64,000 nt of DNA, from positions 434,001 to 498,000 of the forward strand of contig CAWJMF010000006.1 of the NCBI GenBank assembly GCA_963843945.1, given 5' to 3'. Shown in pieces: positions 26,235 to 32,984 of this stretch. Origin of the DNA: CAWJMF01 sp963843945. Lineage in GTDB: Bacteria; Vulcanimicrobiota; Vulcanimicrobiia; Vulcanimicrobiales; Vulcanimicrobiaceae. The translations under genes and the position numbers were made by a program. A model generated the notes under the pieces. It was not told the DNA's origin. It did not search any database and saw only the letters and a list, made by a program, of their open reading frames with translations. The first letter of the stretch is position 1. Each line of letters begins with the position of its first letter.

Positions 26235-26921
26235 GTGCGCACAATTTTCCGCTTCACGGTCGTCGCGTGCGTTCTCTTCATCGCTTTCACGAGCGAGGCG
26301 ATGCTGCTCTACCCGGCGGGCCACGTTCGCCACGCCGATCGCCACGGCTACTCGTTCTTTTTCGATTCGTTCAGCGATCTCGGTCAGACGCGGACGCTTG
26401 ACGGAAAGTCCAACCTTCCCTCGCTCGTTCTGTTTTGCGCGGCCCTAGGTCTCACCGGAATCGCGCTTCCCGCGTTCTTCGCAGCCTACGCCGCTCTCTT
26501 CGCGCCCAAAACGCCCGGCCGGCGCATCGCCGTGGCCGGCGCTTGCGCCGCGGCGATAGCCGGCCTCGCCTTCGCCGGCATCGCGGCCACGCCGGCCAAC
26601 CTGTTCCAGCTCGCGCACAACGTCTTCGTCTATGTCGGCTTTCGGGCGCTGCTGCTCGCGATGCTTTGCGCTTTTGCCGCCACCTTGTCGTCGCACGTGC
26701 TGCCGCGCAGCGTGGCGGCCGTTTTCGGCTCGTTCGCGCTGCTCCTCGCCGCGTATATCGTGGTCACGGCAGTCTGGCACATACCGGGCAACCCCTCGGG
26801 CCTGCACCTCGGCGTCACCGCGCAGAAGATCGTCGTGTACGCGGCCATCGGGACCGTTCTCATCCAAGCGGCGACGCTGTCGGGATTTCCCAAGTGCGCT
26901 CCGCAACTCGGCGCCCGATGA
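26235..26921 (+). CDS. DUF998-like integral membrane protein
   Basis: About 228 residues with six predicted helices and no catalytic motif. The first loop contains YSFFFDSFSDLGQTRT, typical of the DUF998 family, whose function is unknown. The GTG at 26235 has GAAGG 8 bases upstream; the TTG at 26220 is an alternative start. ilvE begins within its stop codon (ATGA), so the two are coupled. Confidence 0.65.
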   Translation: MRTIFRFTVVACVLFIAFTSEAMLLYPAGHVRHADRHGYSFFFDSFSDLGQTRTLDGKSNLPSLVLFCAALGLTGIALPAFFAAYAALFAPKTPGRRIAVAGACAAAIAGLAFAGIAATPANLFQLAHNVFVYVGFRALLLAMLCAFAATLSSHVLPRSVAAVFGSFALLLAAYIVVTAVWHIPGNPSGLHLGVTAQKIVVYAAIGTVLIQAATLSGFPKCAPQLGAR

Positions 26922-27832
26922 AGTCCGCGCCGGGCCGGACGTACTGGATCGATGGCCGCGTCGCCGATCCGAGCGAAGCCTTCGCACCGATCCTCGCGCA
27001 CGGGCTGCACTACGGAACCTCGGTTTTCGAGGGCATTCGCGCCTATCCGACGCCGCGCGGCGTCGCGATCTTCCGCCTCAACGAGCACTTGGACCGCTTT
27101 TTCGCTTCCGCGCGCCACTACGGTCTCGAGATCCCGTACTCGCCCGAGGAATTGCGTGACGCGGCGCTCGCGACGCTCGCCGCCAGCGGGCTCGACGACG
27201 CCTACTTACGACCGCTGGCGTACTTCGGCGACGAGACGATCGCGCTCGCCCCGCGCACCCGCTGTTCGACCCACGTCATGATTGCCGTTTTCGGCTTTCC
27301 GCCTTTGATGGCGGGCGCACCGGGCGCTCGCGCGACGCTTTCGCCGATCCAAAAGTTCTCGTCGCTCGCGATGCCCTCGACGGTGAAAGCGGGCGGCCAC
27401 TACACGAACTCCGTGCTCGCGCTGCAGGACGCCGTCGCGCGCGGCTTCGACGAAGCGATTCTGCTCAACGACCGCGGCGACGTCTGCGAGGGCAGCGGCG
27501 AGAACATCTTCATCGTGAAAGACGGCGCGCTGCGCACGAACGACGCTTCGGCCGACATCCTCTACGGCATCACGCGCGACTCGGTGCTGCACATCGCACG
27601 CGACGAGGGAATCGCCTGCGCGATCGGACCCATTTCGCCCGCCGACTTGCTCGCCGCCGACGAAGCCTTTTTCACCGGAACGGCGGCGGAAATCATCCCG
27701 ATTCTCTGCGTCGACGCGCGCGAATACTCGAGCGAGCGGCCCGTCACCGAACGCCTGCGGCGCATCTATTCGCGTGCCGTGCGCGGCGGCGAGCCCCGCT
27801 ACGATGCTTGGCTAACCTACGCTTCGGCGTAG
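26918..27832 (+). CDS. ilvE: Branched-chain amino acid aminotransferase
   Basis: Fold-type IV PLP aminotransferase, 304 residues, for the last step of Val/Leu/Ile synthesis or their catabolism. HYGTSVFEGIRAYPT is the opening motif; the Schiff-base lysine is in STVKAGGHYTNSVLALQDA (near residue 157); then EAILLNDRGDVCEGSGENIFIVKDG and GITRDSVLHIARDEGI, with FFTGTAAEIIPI near the C-terminus. D-amino-acid aminotransferase and aminodeoxychorismate lyase are relatives, but the motif set fits IlvE. Confidence 0.94.
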   Translation: MKSAPGRTYWIDGRVADPSEAFAPILAHGLHYGTSVFEGIRAYPTPRGVAIFRLNEHLDRFFASARHYGLEIPYSPEELRDAALATLAASGLDDAYLRPLAYFGDETIALAPRTRCSTHVMIAVFGFPPLMAGAPGARATLSPIQKFSSLAMPSTVKAGGHYTNSVLALQDAVARGFDEAILLNDRGDVCEGSGENIFIVKDGALRTNDASADILYGITRDSVLHIARDEGIACAIGPISPADLLAADEAFFTGTAAEIIPILCVDAREYSSERPVTERLRRIYSRAVRGGEPRYDAWLTYASA

Positions 27833-27874
27833 CGCCGATTTGCCGCTCGCCAACTCAGGCGCGTTTCGAAAACT

Positions 27875-27902
27875 CTCCGTCGCGGCAAAGACCGCGACGG
27901 AG
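27875..27902 (+). promoter_or_regulatory. 11-bp hairpin whose 3' arm contains the ribosome binding site
   Basis: CTCCGTCGCGG (27875-27885), a 6-base loop and CCGCGACGGAG (27892-27902) pair perfectly. The GGAGG ribosome site of the next gene is at 27899-27903, so four of its five bases are in the 3' arm. This can hide translation initiation, for example as an RNA-thermometer-like or processing-dependent switch. It may also serve as an ilvE terminator, but there is no T-run. Confidence 0.5.
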
Positions 27903-27912
27903 GTAGCATCGC

Positions 27913-28374
27913 ATGATACAACGACAGATCGGCTCCGCCGCCGCAGTCCTCGCACTCTTTGGCCTCATGGGACCGGCCTTGGCACAGCCGCTCCCAAAAC
28001 AGGCGTTTCCTTACGTTTCGGGGCCCGTCACGATCACCTCGTGCACCGTGAACGAAAATACCGCTAGCAGCACGGTCAGTCCGAACAGCCTACGCATCAA
28101 CTACTTCAACAACGTGAGCGGCAGCAAACTCACGTCCGTTACCTTTCGCGTTCGCTATGCCGGCAAGCCCATCACCGTGACCGACACGGGATCGTTCGAA
28201 TACAACGCCCCGATCACGCATCAGTTCAATCAGCTGGGCGGCGTGGCGTGGGCCGGTGCAGGTCCCGAAGTTTGCCGCGTCGTGACGGCCACGTTTGCCG
28301 ACGGTCACAGCGTGAGCCCGCCGTACGAAGGACCCGACGGCAACAGCGACATGCCAGCCCCGGCTTCGACCTAA
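27913..28374 (+). CDS. Small secreted protein of unknown function
   Basis: A 153-residue protein with a clear signal peptide (IGSAAAVLALFGLMGPALAQ). The mature part is beta-rich, with two cysteines (ITSCTVNENTAS and PEVCRVVTATF) that can form a disulfide, and ends in a Gly/Ser/Pro tail. ATG at 27913 is preceded by GGAGG inside the hairpin described at 27875. Immediately followed by another small secreted protein. Not recognised; possibly surface-exposed. Confidence 0.7.
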   Translation: MIQRQIGSAAAVLALFGLMGPALAQPLPKQAFPYVSGPVTITSCTVNENTASSTVSPNSLRINYFNNVSGSKLTSVTFRVRYAGKPITVTDTGSFEYNAPITHQFNQLGGVAWAGAGPEVCRVVTATFADGHSVSPPYEGPDGNSDMPAPAST

Positions 28375-28416
28375 CGCGAACCGACGCGGAGATCCGCTCG
28401 AAACGGAGGAGAACCC

Positions 28417-28815
28417 ATGAACGCATTGCTCTTGGCGGCGCTGCTGGCGCAAAATAGCCCGATGGCGGGCTGCGCCGCCGGTTCACTCAGCGTAACCTCG
28501 GTGACGGTCGCGAGCGTAACGCAGAACGGCGCAATCAATCACTACCAGTTGCGCGTGAGCGTGACGAACCGCGGCGCGTCGCAGGCCGGAAACGTACTGC
28601 AGTCGATCGATATCTTCCGCAACGGAACCAAGGCCGATCAAAAGGGCGTGCCGCCGCTGAAGGCCGGCGCCGGCTACTCGTTCCTCTATCCCTACGATCG
28701 TAATTCCGACGCGGGAGACGGAACGACCAGCTTCGTTTTCCGGCCCGAAGCGCAGCAGCCGGGGGGCGGCGAGGCGTGCTACGGGGCGGGGCAAGGCTAT
28801 CGCTTCAGCGTCTAA
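28417..28815 (+). CDS. Small secreted beta-rich protein of unknown function
   Basis: A 132-residue protein. The hydrophobic N-terminus MNALLLAALLAQNSPMAGCA looks like a short signal peptide, with a cysteine near residue 19 that could be a lipid anchor. The mature part has an Ig/CARDB-like plan (HYQLRVSVTNRGASQAGNVLQ, SIDIFRNGTKA, TTSFVFRPEAQ). A strong GGAGG ribosome site precedes the ATG. The stop overlaps the convergent DAHP synthase gene by 4 bases. Confidence 0.7.
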   Translation: MNALLLAALLAQNSPMAGCAAGSLSVTSVTVASVTQNGAINHYQLRVSVTNRGASQAGNVLQSIDIFRNGTKADQKGVPPLKAGAGYSFLYPYDRNSDAGDGTTSFVFRPEAQQPGGGEACYGAGQGYRFSV

Positions 28816-29642
28816 GCGAACGCGGGCTCGGGGTCCCGCAGGACCGCGCTGACCGCGCGCACGCGGCGTGCCAGCCGGTCGAACGCCGCACAATCGATCG
28901 CCTGAGCGGCGTCGGATAACGACCGATCGGGCAGCGGATGGACCTCGACGATCGCCCCGTCGAGGCCCGCCGCTGCCGCCGCCAGCGTCAGCGGCTCGAC
29001 GAGCGAGCGGCGCCCTGAGGCGTGCGAGGGATCGACGATGACGGGCAGATGCGTAAGCTCTTTGAGACGCAGCGCGCCGCCCAGGTCGAGCACGTTGCGC
29101 GTTTCGTTGTCGAAACCGCGGATGCCGCGTTCGCACAGCACGACTTGCGCGTTTCCCGCGAGCAGAACGTACTCGGCCGCCAGAAGCAGTTCTTCCAGCG
29201 TGGCCGAGGGGGCCCGCTTGAGCAGGATCGGCAGCCCGCTGCGCGCGGCGGCCCGCAGCAGCGGTACGTTTTGCATGTTGCGCGCGCCGATCTGCAGCAT
29301 GTCCACGTGCCTCGCAAGCTGACTCGCTTGGGCCTCGGACAACGCTTCGACCACCGTCGGCAGGAGGCTCAGCCGTCCGGCGCGCTCGATGAGGGGCAAC
29401 GCCGCATCGCCGAGGCCCTGGAAATCGTAGGGCGAGGTGCGCGGTTTGTAGGCGCCGCCGCGCAACATCGCGCCGCCGGCCGCGCCGACCGCCGCCGCGA
29501 CGGTCTCGATCTGTTCGGCACTTTCGATCGCGCACGGACCGCCGATGAGGACGAACGCGCCGTCGCCGAAGCGCACCCCCGCGACGTCGACGACGCTGGT
29601 TTGGGCATTATTGCGGCTTGCAAGCGGGTGACGGCTGGCCAT
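28812..29642 (-). CDS. aroF: 3-deoxy-7-phosphoheptulonate (DAHP) synthase
   Basis: First step of the shikimate pathway: condenses phosphoenolpyruvate and erythrose 4-phosphate. 276 residues of the type I-beta/KDO8P-like fold. FVLIGGPCAIESAEQ, GGAYKPRTSPYDFQGLG, QIGARNMQNVPLLRA, PILLKRAPSATLEELLLAAEYVL, LCERGIRGFD and PVIVDPSHASG are the family motifs. The N-terminal regulatory extension is short and no chorismate mutase domain is fused. The ATG at 29642 follows the attenuator, so expression is tuned by aromatic amino acid supply (see 29670-29793). The next gene (SCO1) is divergent. Confidence 0.95.
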   Translation of the reverse strand: MASRHPLASRNNAQTSVVDVAGVRFGDGAFVLIGGPCAIESAEQIETVAAAVGAAGGAMLRGGAYKPRTSPYDFQGLGDAALPLIERAGRLSLLPTVVEALSEAQASQLARHVDMLQIGARNMQNVPLLRAAARSGLPILLKRAPSATLEELLLAAEYVLLAGNAQVVLCERGIRGFDNETRNVLDLGGALRLKELTHLPVIVDPSHASGRRSLVEPLTLAAAAAGLDGAIVEVHPLPDRSLSDAAQAIDCAAFDRLARRVRAVSAVLRDPEPAFA

Positions 29643-29669
29643 GCTCTTCTCCTCGGGACGACGGATAAT

Positions 29670-29693
29670 AAAAAAACCACCCGGTGAGGGTGG
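29670..29693 (-). terminator. Intrinsic terminator of the aro attenuator
   Basis: On the minus strand CCACCC, loop TCACC, GGGTGG, then seven T residues (29676-29670). It lies about 28 bases before the aroF start and about 35 bases past the leader-peptide stop. The 6-bp stem plus T-run is a standard rho-independent terminator. Confidence 0.9.
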
Positions 29694-29727
29694 CCGACGA
29701 AACGCTTAGGGGCGTTCGAGCGCGCGT

Positions 29728-29793
29728 CTACCTCACCGGCACGGGATCATGCGGCGTAAACCAATACCAGTAGGCGTAGGCGCGAGGCGACAT
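29728..29793 (-). CDS. Aromatic amino acid leader peptide
   Basis: A 21-residue peptide beginning M-S-P-R-A-Y-A-Y-W-Y-W-F and ending in a Pro/Val segment. Of residues 6-12, six are aromatic: three Tyr, two Trp, one Phe. All three aromatic amino acids are sensed in one cluster, fitting a gene at the branchless head of the pathway. Stop TAG at 29730-29728. An in-frame stop lies just upstream, so the ATG at 29793 is the first possible start. Not a functional protein by itself. Confidence 0.88.
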   Translation of the reverse strand: MSPRAYAYWYWFTPHDPVPVR

Positions 29794-29800
29794 GGCCTAG

Positions 29801-29830
29801 ACGGTACACCTTTCGAACAGCCGATGTCAA
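29801..29830 (-). promoter_or_regulatory. Promoter for the aro attenuator transcript
   Basis: A perfect TTGACA at 29830-29825, 18 bases, then TACCGT at 29806-29801, a poor -10 element. This would start transcription near 29794, at or just before the leader ATG at 29793, so the leader might be translated from a leaderless or nearly leaderless mRNA. A downstream-shifted start is also possible. Confidence 0.5.
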
Positions 29831-29873
29831 CGGCCGGGGGAAGCCGCCTTTCGCGACCCTAACGATTCTCGGG

Positions 29874-30635
29874 ATGCGACCCGGCTTGCCGCGCACGCTC
29901 GGAATTATTGCCTTGGCGCTCGCCGGGCTGACCCTCGGCCTCCAGGCTTTTCTCGCGTGGCGCGCCGCGCAAATGCCCCTGAGCGGCTTGCACGGGACGC
30001 CACCGGAGGCGGCGCGCAGCTTCGTGCCGCTGCAGTTGACCGATCAGCGCGGTTCGAGCGTACCGTTTCCGCCGCTCGGGAAGGCGTACACGCTGGTCTT
30101 CTTCGGTTACACGCATTGCCCGGACGTGTGTCCGTTGGGCATGGCAACGATGGCCCGGGCCGACCGCGAGTTGGGGCATCCGCCGGCCTTAGGCCTCGCT
30201 TTCGTGACGGTCGATCCGGACCGCGACACGCCGGCCGCGCTCGCGACGTTCACGCGCTCGTTCGATTCGCGCATCGCCGGCTACACGAGCAGCGCCTCCC
30301 AACTCGCGACGCTGTGGGACGAGTTCGGCGTCGTCGTCCAGCCGGCGTCGCGCGAGTTCGTTCACGGCGAGTCGATCTATCTCGTCAGCGCGGATGGACG
30401 CATCTTGCTCGAGTATCCGCCCGACGGTTCGGCCGCGGATATTGCTGCCGACGCAAGGCGGTTGCTCAAACTCGCGGCCTTCGGGCAGCCGCCTCAGTTG
30501 GCGCGAGTCGTCGATTCGAGCAGACGGGTCCCGTACTGCGCGGCGTGCAGCCGCGCGACGATCCTTTCGAGATCCGAGGGCGAGCGGGTCTCGAACGTGA
30601 TATCGAGTTCGGCATTCTTCGACGGAACGTCGTGA
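29874..30635 (+). CDS. SCO1/SenC family copper-binding thioredoxin-fold protein
   Basis: Delivers copper to the CuA site of cytochrome c oxidase or acts in redox sensing. N-terminal membrane anchor (TLGIIALALAGLTLGLQAFLAW), then the thioredoxin fold with VFFGYTHCPDVCPLGMATMARA (copper-binding CxxxC), VTVDPDRDTPAAL, and the conserved His in EFVHGESIYLV. The family domain ends near residue 200 (LLKLAAF). The remaining about 50 residues overlap the end of ilvA on the other strand and look like read-through. The two genes overlap by 142 bases tail to tail. It is divergent from aroF. Confidence 0.93.
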   Translation: MRPGLPRTLGIIALALAGLTLGLQAFLAWRAAQMPLSGLHGTPPEAARSFVPLQLTDQRGSSVPFPPLGKAYTLVFFGYTHCPDVCPLGMATMARADRELGHPPALGLAFVTVDPDRDTPAALATFTRSFDSRIAGYTSSASQLATLWDEFGVVVQPASREFVHGESIYLVSADGRILLEYPPDGSAADIAADARRLLKLAAFGQPPQLARVVDSSRRVPYCAACSRATILSRSEGERVSNVISSSAFFDGTS

Positions 30636-31723
30636 AAGAGGCGCTGATGTGTGACGTCCAAAATATTCGCGCCGCACTCGCCGATCAGGCGCGCCACGTC
30701 GGCGAGAACGCCGGGCTGATCGTTGATCTCGACCCTCATGCGTACGACGCGCCCTTCCTGCAAACGCACGCGCTCGATCACGTTCGCGAGCAATCCCGTA
30801 TCGATGTTGCCGCCGGTTACGACGAGGCCGACGCGCCGGTTGCGGAAGCGCTCGGGGAATTCGAGCAGGGCCGCGAGCGCGGCCGCAGCGGCACCTTCGA
30901 CCACCAGCTTTTCCTCTTCGAGGAAGAGGTGGACGGCGCGCTCGATGGCGGAATCCGAAACGAGGATGACGTCCGCGACCAGTTCGCGCGCGACCGCGAG
31001 CGGAGCCTCCCCGATCGATTTCACCGCGATGCCCTCGGCGATCGTTTGCCGCCCGCGCACCGGCTCGAGTCCGGCGAGCACGCGCTGCAAAGCGGGATAG
31101 GCTTCGGTTTGCACGGCGACGATCTCGACGTCGGGTTTGAGATGTTTGGCGGCGACCGCAAAGCCCGAGATCAATCCACCGCCGCCGACCGGAACCAGCA
31201 CGACGTCGAGGTCCGGCACGTCGCGCAAGAACTCGAGCCCGGCCGTGCCTTGGCCGGCCATTACGCGTGCGTCGTCATACGGATGGACGAGCGTCAGCCC
31301 TTCGCCCGCGGCGAGCTCGTGGGCGCGCTGCGCGGCGTCGGCCAGCGTGTCGCCTGCGAGGATCACGCGCGCGCCGAACTGCTCGGTGCGCCGGACCTTC
31401 GTAAACGGCGTGGTCTGCGGCATGACGATCGTTGCCGGAATCCCGAGCCGCATGCCCTGATAGGCGACGGCTTGCGCGTGGTTGCCCGCCGACATCGCGA
31501 TGACGCCCTTGGCGCGCTCGGACTGCGACAGTGCGAGCATGCGGTTCGCCGCGCCGCGATCCTTGAACGATCCGGTACGCTGGCGCGTCTCGAGCTTGAG
31601 CGTCACGCGCGCGCCGGAGCGCTCCGAAAGCGCCGCGGCGCCAAGCGCCGGCGTCCGCACGACGTACTCGGCAATGCGTTCGGCCGCGGCCACGACGTCT
31701 TCGTAGGAAACCGGGAGGAGCAT
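30494..31723 (-). CDS. ilvA: Threonine dehydratase (biosynthetic/catabolic type with ACT domain)
   Basis: PLP enzyme converting threonine to 2-oxobutanoate for isoleucine synthesis. 409 residues. PLP lysine at residue 54 in GSFKDRGA, MSAGNHAQAVA, glycine loop VPVGGGGLISG, VTGGNIDTGLL. C-terminal about 75 residues form an ACT domain (VEINDQPGVLADVARLIGECGANILDVTHQR), one ACT rather than the two of E. coli IlvA, as in TdcB-like or Gram-positive forms. Its 3' end overlaps SCO1. Confidence 0.95.
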   Translation of the reverse strand: MLLPVSYEDVVAAAERIAEYVVRTPALGAAALSERSGARVTLKLETRQRTGSFKDRGAANRMLALSQSERAKGVIAMSAGNHAQAVAYQGMRLGIPATIVMPQTTPFTKVRRTEQFGARVILAGDTLADAAQRAHELAAGEGLTLVHPYDDARVMAGQGTAGLEFLRDVPDLDVVLVPVGGGGLISGFAVAAKHLKPDVEIVAVQTEAYPALQRVLAGLEPVRGRQTIAEGIAVKSIGEAPLAVARELVADVILVSDSAIERAVHLFLEEEKLVVEGAAAAALAALLEFPERFRNRRVGLVVTGGNIDTGLLANVIERVRLQEGRVVRMRVEINDQPGVLADVARLIGECGANILDVTHQRLFHDVPSKNAELDITFETRSPSDLERIVARLHAAQYGTRLLESTTRAN

Positions 31724-31762
31724 CCGGCTGGCTACGACCGCGCGGTCCGGAGTTCCGGTTCG

Positions 31763-32926
31763 CTAGTGCGAGGGACCCGCGAGCAGCTCCCGGGCGAGTG
31801 CGCCGTCGGCCGCCGCGACGAGACGAAAGACCGCCTGCGGATCCGGCTCGAGGCGCGGCACTGTGCCTGCATGGTCGAGCACGGTTGCGCCGGCTTCGTT
31901 TAAAATCGCGAGCGGACCGGCGAGATCGTGAACGTGCACGACGTCGCGGCTCAATGCGGCGAATGCGCCGAGCGAGCCGTCCGCGACGCGGCAGAGATCG
32001 ACGCTGGTGCTGCCCGAGATGCGAATTCGTTGCACGCCGGCCGGCGGTCGCGGCACGTCGAGATCGCGCGTCGGGCTAGGCAGCCCGAGCAGCGTTCCGC
32101 GTCGCGTCGCAATCGCACGCCCGTCCGCGAACGCGCCGCCGCCGCTGCGCGCCGACCAGCGGCGGCCCGAGACGAGTTCGCACACGAAGCCTGCCAGCGG
32201 CAACCCGTCGCGCACCAGACCCATCGCGGTTGCGTACGGTGGATAGCTCGCGCGAAAGTTTCGGCTGCCGTCGAGCGGATCGAGTGCGATCCAGGCGTCT
32301 CCCGGTTGCGGCGGCTTGCCGATAAGCCCGCGCTCTTCGCTCACGATCGCGATTCCAAGAGGCGCCAGCGCTTCGACCGCCGCGCGTTCGGCGGCGCGGT
32401 CGCCCGCCTCGGTCGGCGCGCCGTCGGCACCCATCCCGACCGCCTCGAGGCCGCCGAGGTCGACGATCGCCGCGGCCACGGCGGTCGCAGCCCTTGCGGC
32501 GGCGTCGAGAAACCGTTCCTCGAGCGCAGCGTGCCGCCGTTCGGGAACTTGACGCCGAAAACGTCGCGCGGGCGTGCGCTCGTCGTATCCGCGTTCGCGA
32601 TAGAACGCATGCGCGGCATCGCGCCACTCCGAGCTCTCCAGTTCGATCCGGGAACAGCCCAGCTCGCGCGCCGCTTCGTCGACCGCGCCGAGCAGCGCGC
32701 TTCCGATCCCGCGGCCGCGGTAATCGGGCGCGACGGCGAGCGCACCGAGCCACGCTTCGTAGGCATCGCCGATCGAAGTCGGCCGCGCTTGAATCTCCGC
32801 GAAGCCGACGACTCGGCCCTCCGCTTCCGCCACTACGACGCGCGCGTCGCTGCGCCGCAGCAGCGTGGCCAGGTGACGCAACGGATCGCTATTAGCGGCG
32901 ACGTCGTCGTGACCGCCCATCGCCAA
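31763..32926 (-). CDS. GNAT N-acetyltransferase fused to inositol-monophosphatase-like phosphatase
   Basis: N-terminal about 130 residues are GNAT: AWLGALAVAPDYRGRGIGSALLGAVDEAAREL is the acetyl-CoA loop and SEWRDAAHAFYRERGY the terminal strand-helix. From about residue 135 an IMPase domain follows: IVSEERGLIGK, DAWIALDPLDGSRNFRASYPP (metal-binding DPLDG), GGGAFADG and VHVHDLAGPLAILNEAGATV (HDLAGP in place of WDxAAG). Frame upstream reads LRPAAWSDRETILALTLA to about 32986 without an ATG or GTG, so the GNAT N-terminus probably starts at a rare start codon near the ileS stop; 32926 is a conservative start. Could be a CysQ- or histidinol-phosphatase-type enzyme. Confidence 0.8.
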   Translation of the reverse strand: MAMGGHDDVAANSDPLRHLATLLRRSDARVVVAEAEGRVVGFAEIQARPTSIGDAYEAWLGALAVAPDYRGRGIGSALLGAVDEAARELGCSRIELESSEWRDAAHAFYRERGYDERTPARRFRRQVPERRHAALEERFLDAAARAATAVAAAIVDLGGLEAVGMGADGAPTEAGDRAAERAAVEALAPLGIAIVSEERGLIGKPPQPGDAWIALDPLDGSRNFRASYPPYATAMGLVRDGLPLAGFVCELVSGRRWSARSGGGAFADGRAIATRRGTLLGLPSPTRDLDVPRPPAGVQRIRISGSTSVDLCRVADGSLGAFAALSRDVVHVHDLAGPLAILNEAGATVLDHAGTVPRLEPDPQAVFRLVAAADGALARELLAGPSH

Positions 32927-32984
32927 GGTCAGCGCAAGGATCGTCTCGCGATCGCTCCACGCCGCGGGACGCAGCGCGACCGTC

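Larger units (their letters stand above)
29670..29793 (-). promoter_or_regulatory. Transcription attenuator for DAHP synthase (leader peptide, antiterminator, terminator)
   Basis: The leader transcript contains a 21-codon aromatic-rich peptide, a segment CCGGTGAGG at 29739-29731 (overlapping the last leader codons) and CCTCACCGG at 29689-29681, which forms the 5' arm and loop of the terminator. The two are perfect 9-nt complements. Classical model: ribosomes stalled at the Tyr/Trp/Phe codons leave CCGGTGAGG free to pair with the terminator arm, so transcription continues into aroF. With charged tRNAs abundant the ribosome reaches the stop, covers that segment, and the terminator forms. The elements are read directly; the mechanism is inferred from the pheL/trpL type. 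Confidence 0.85.
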
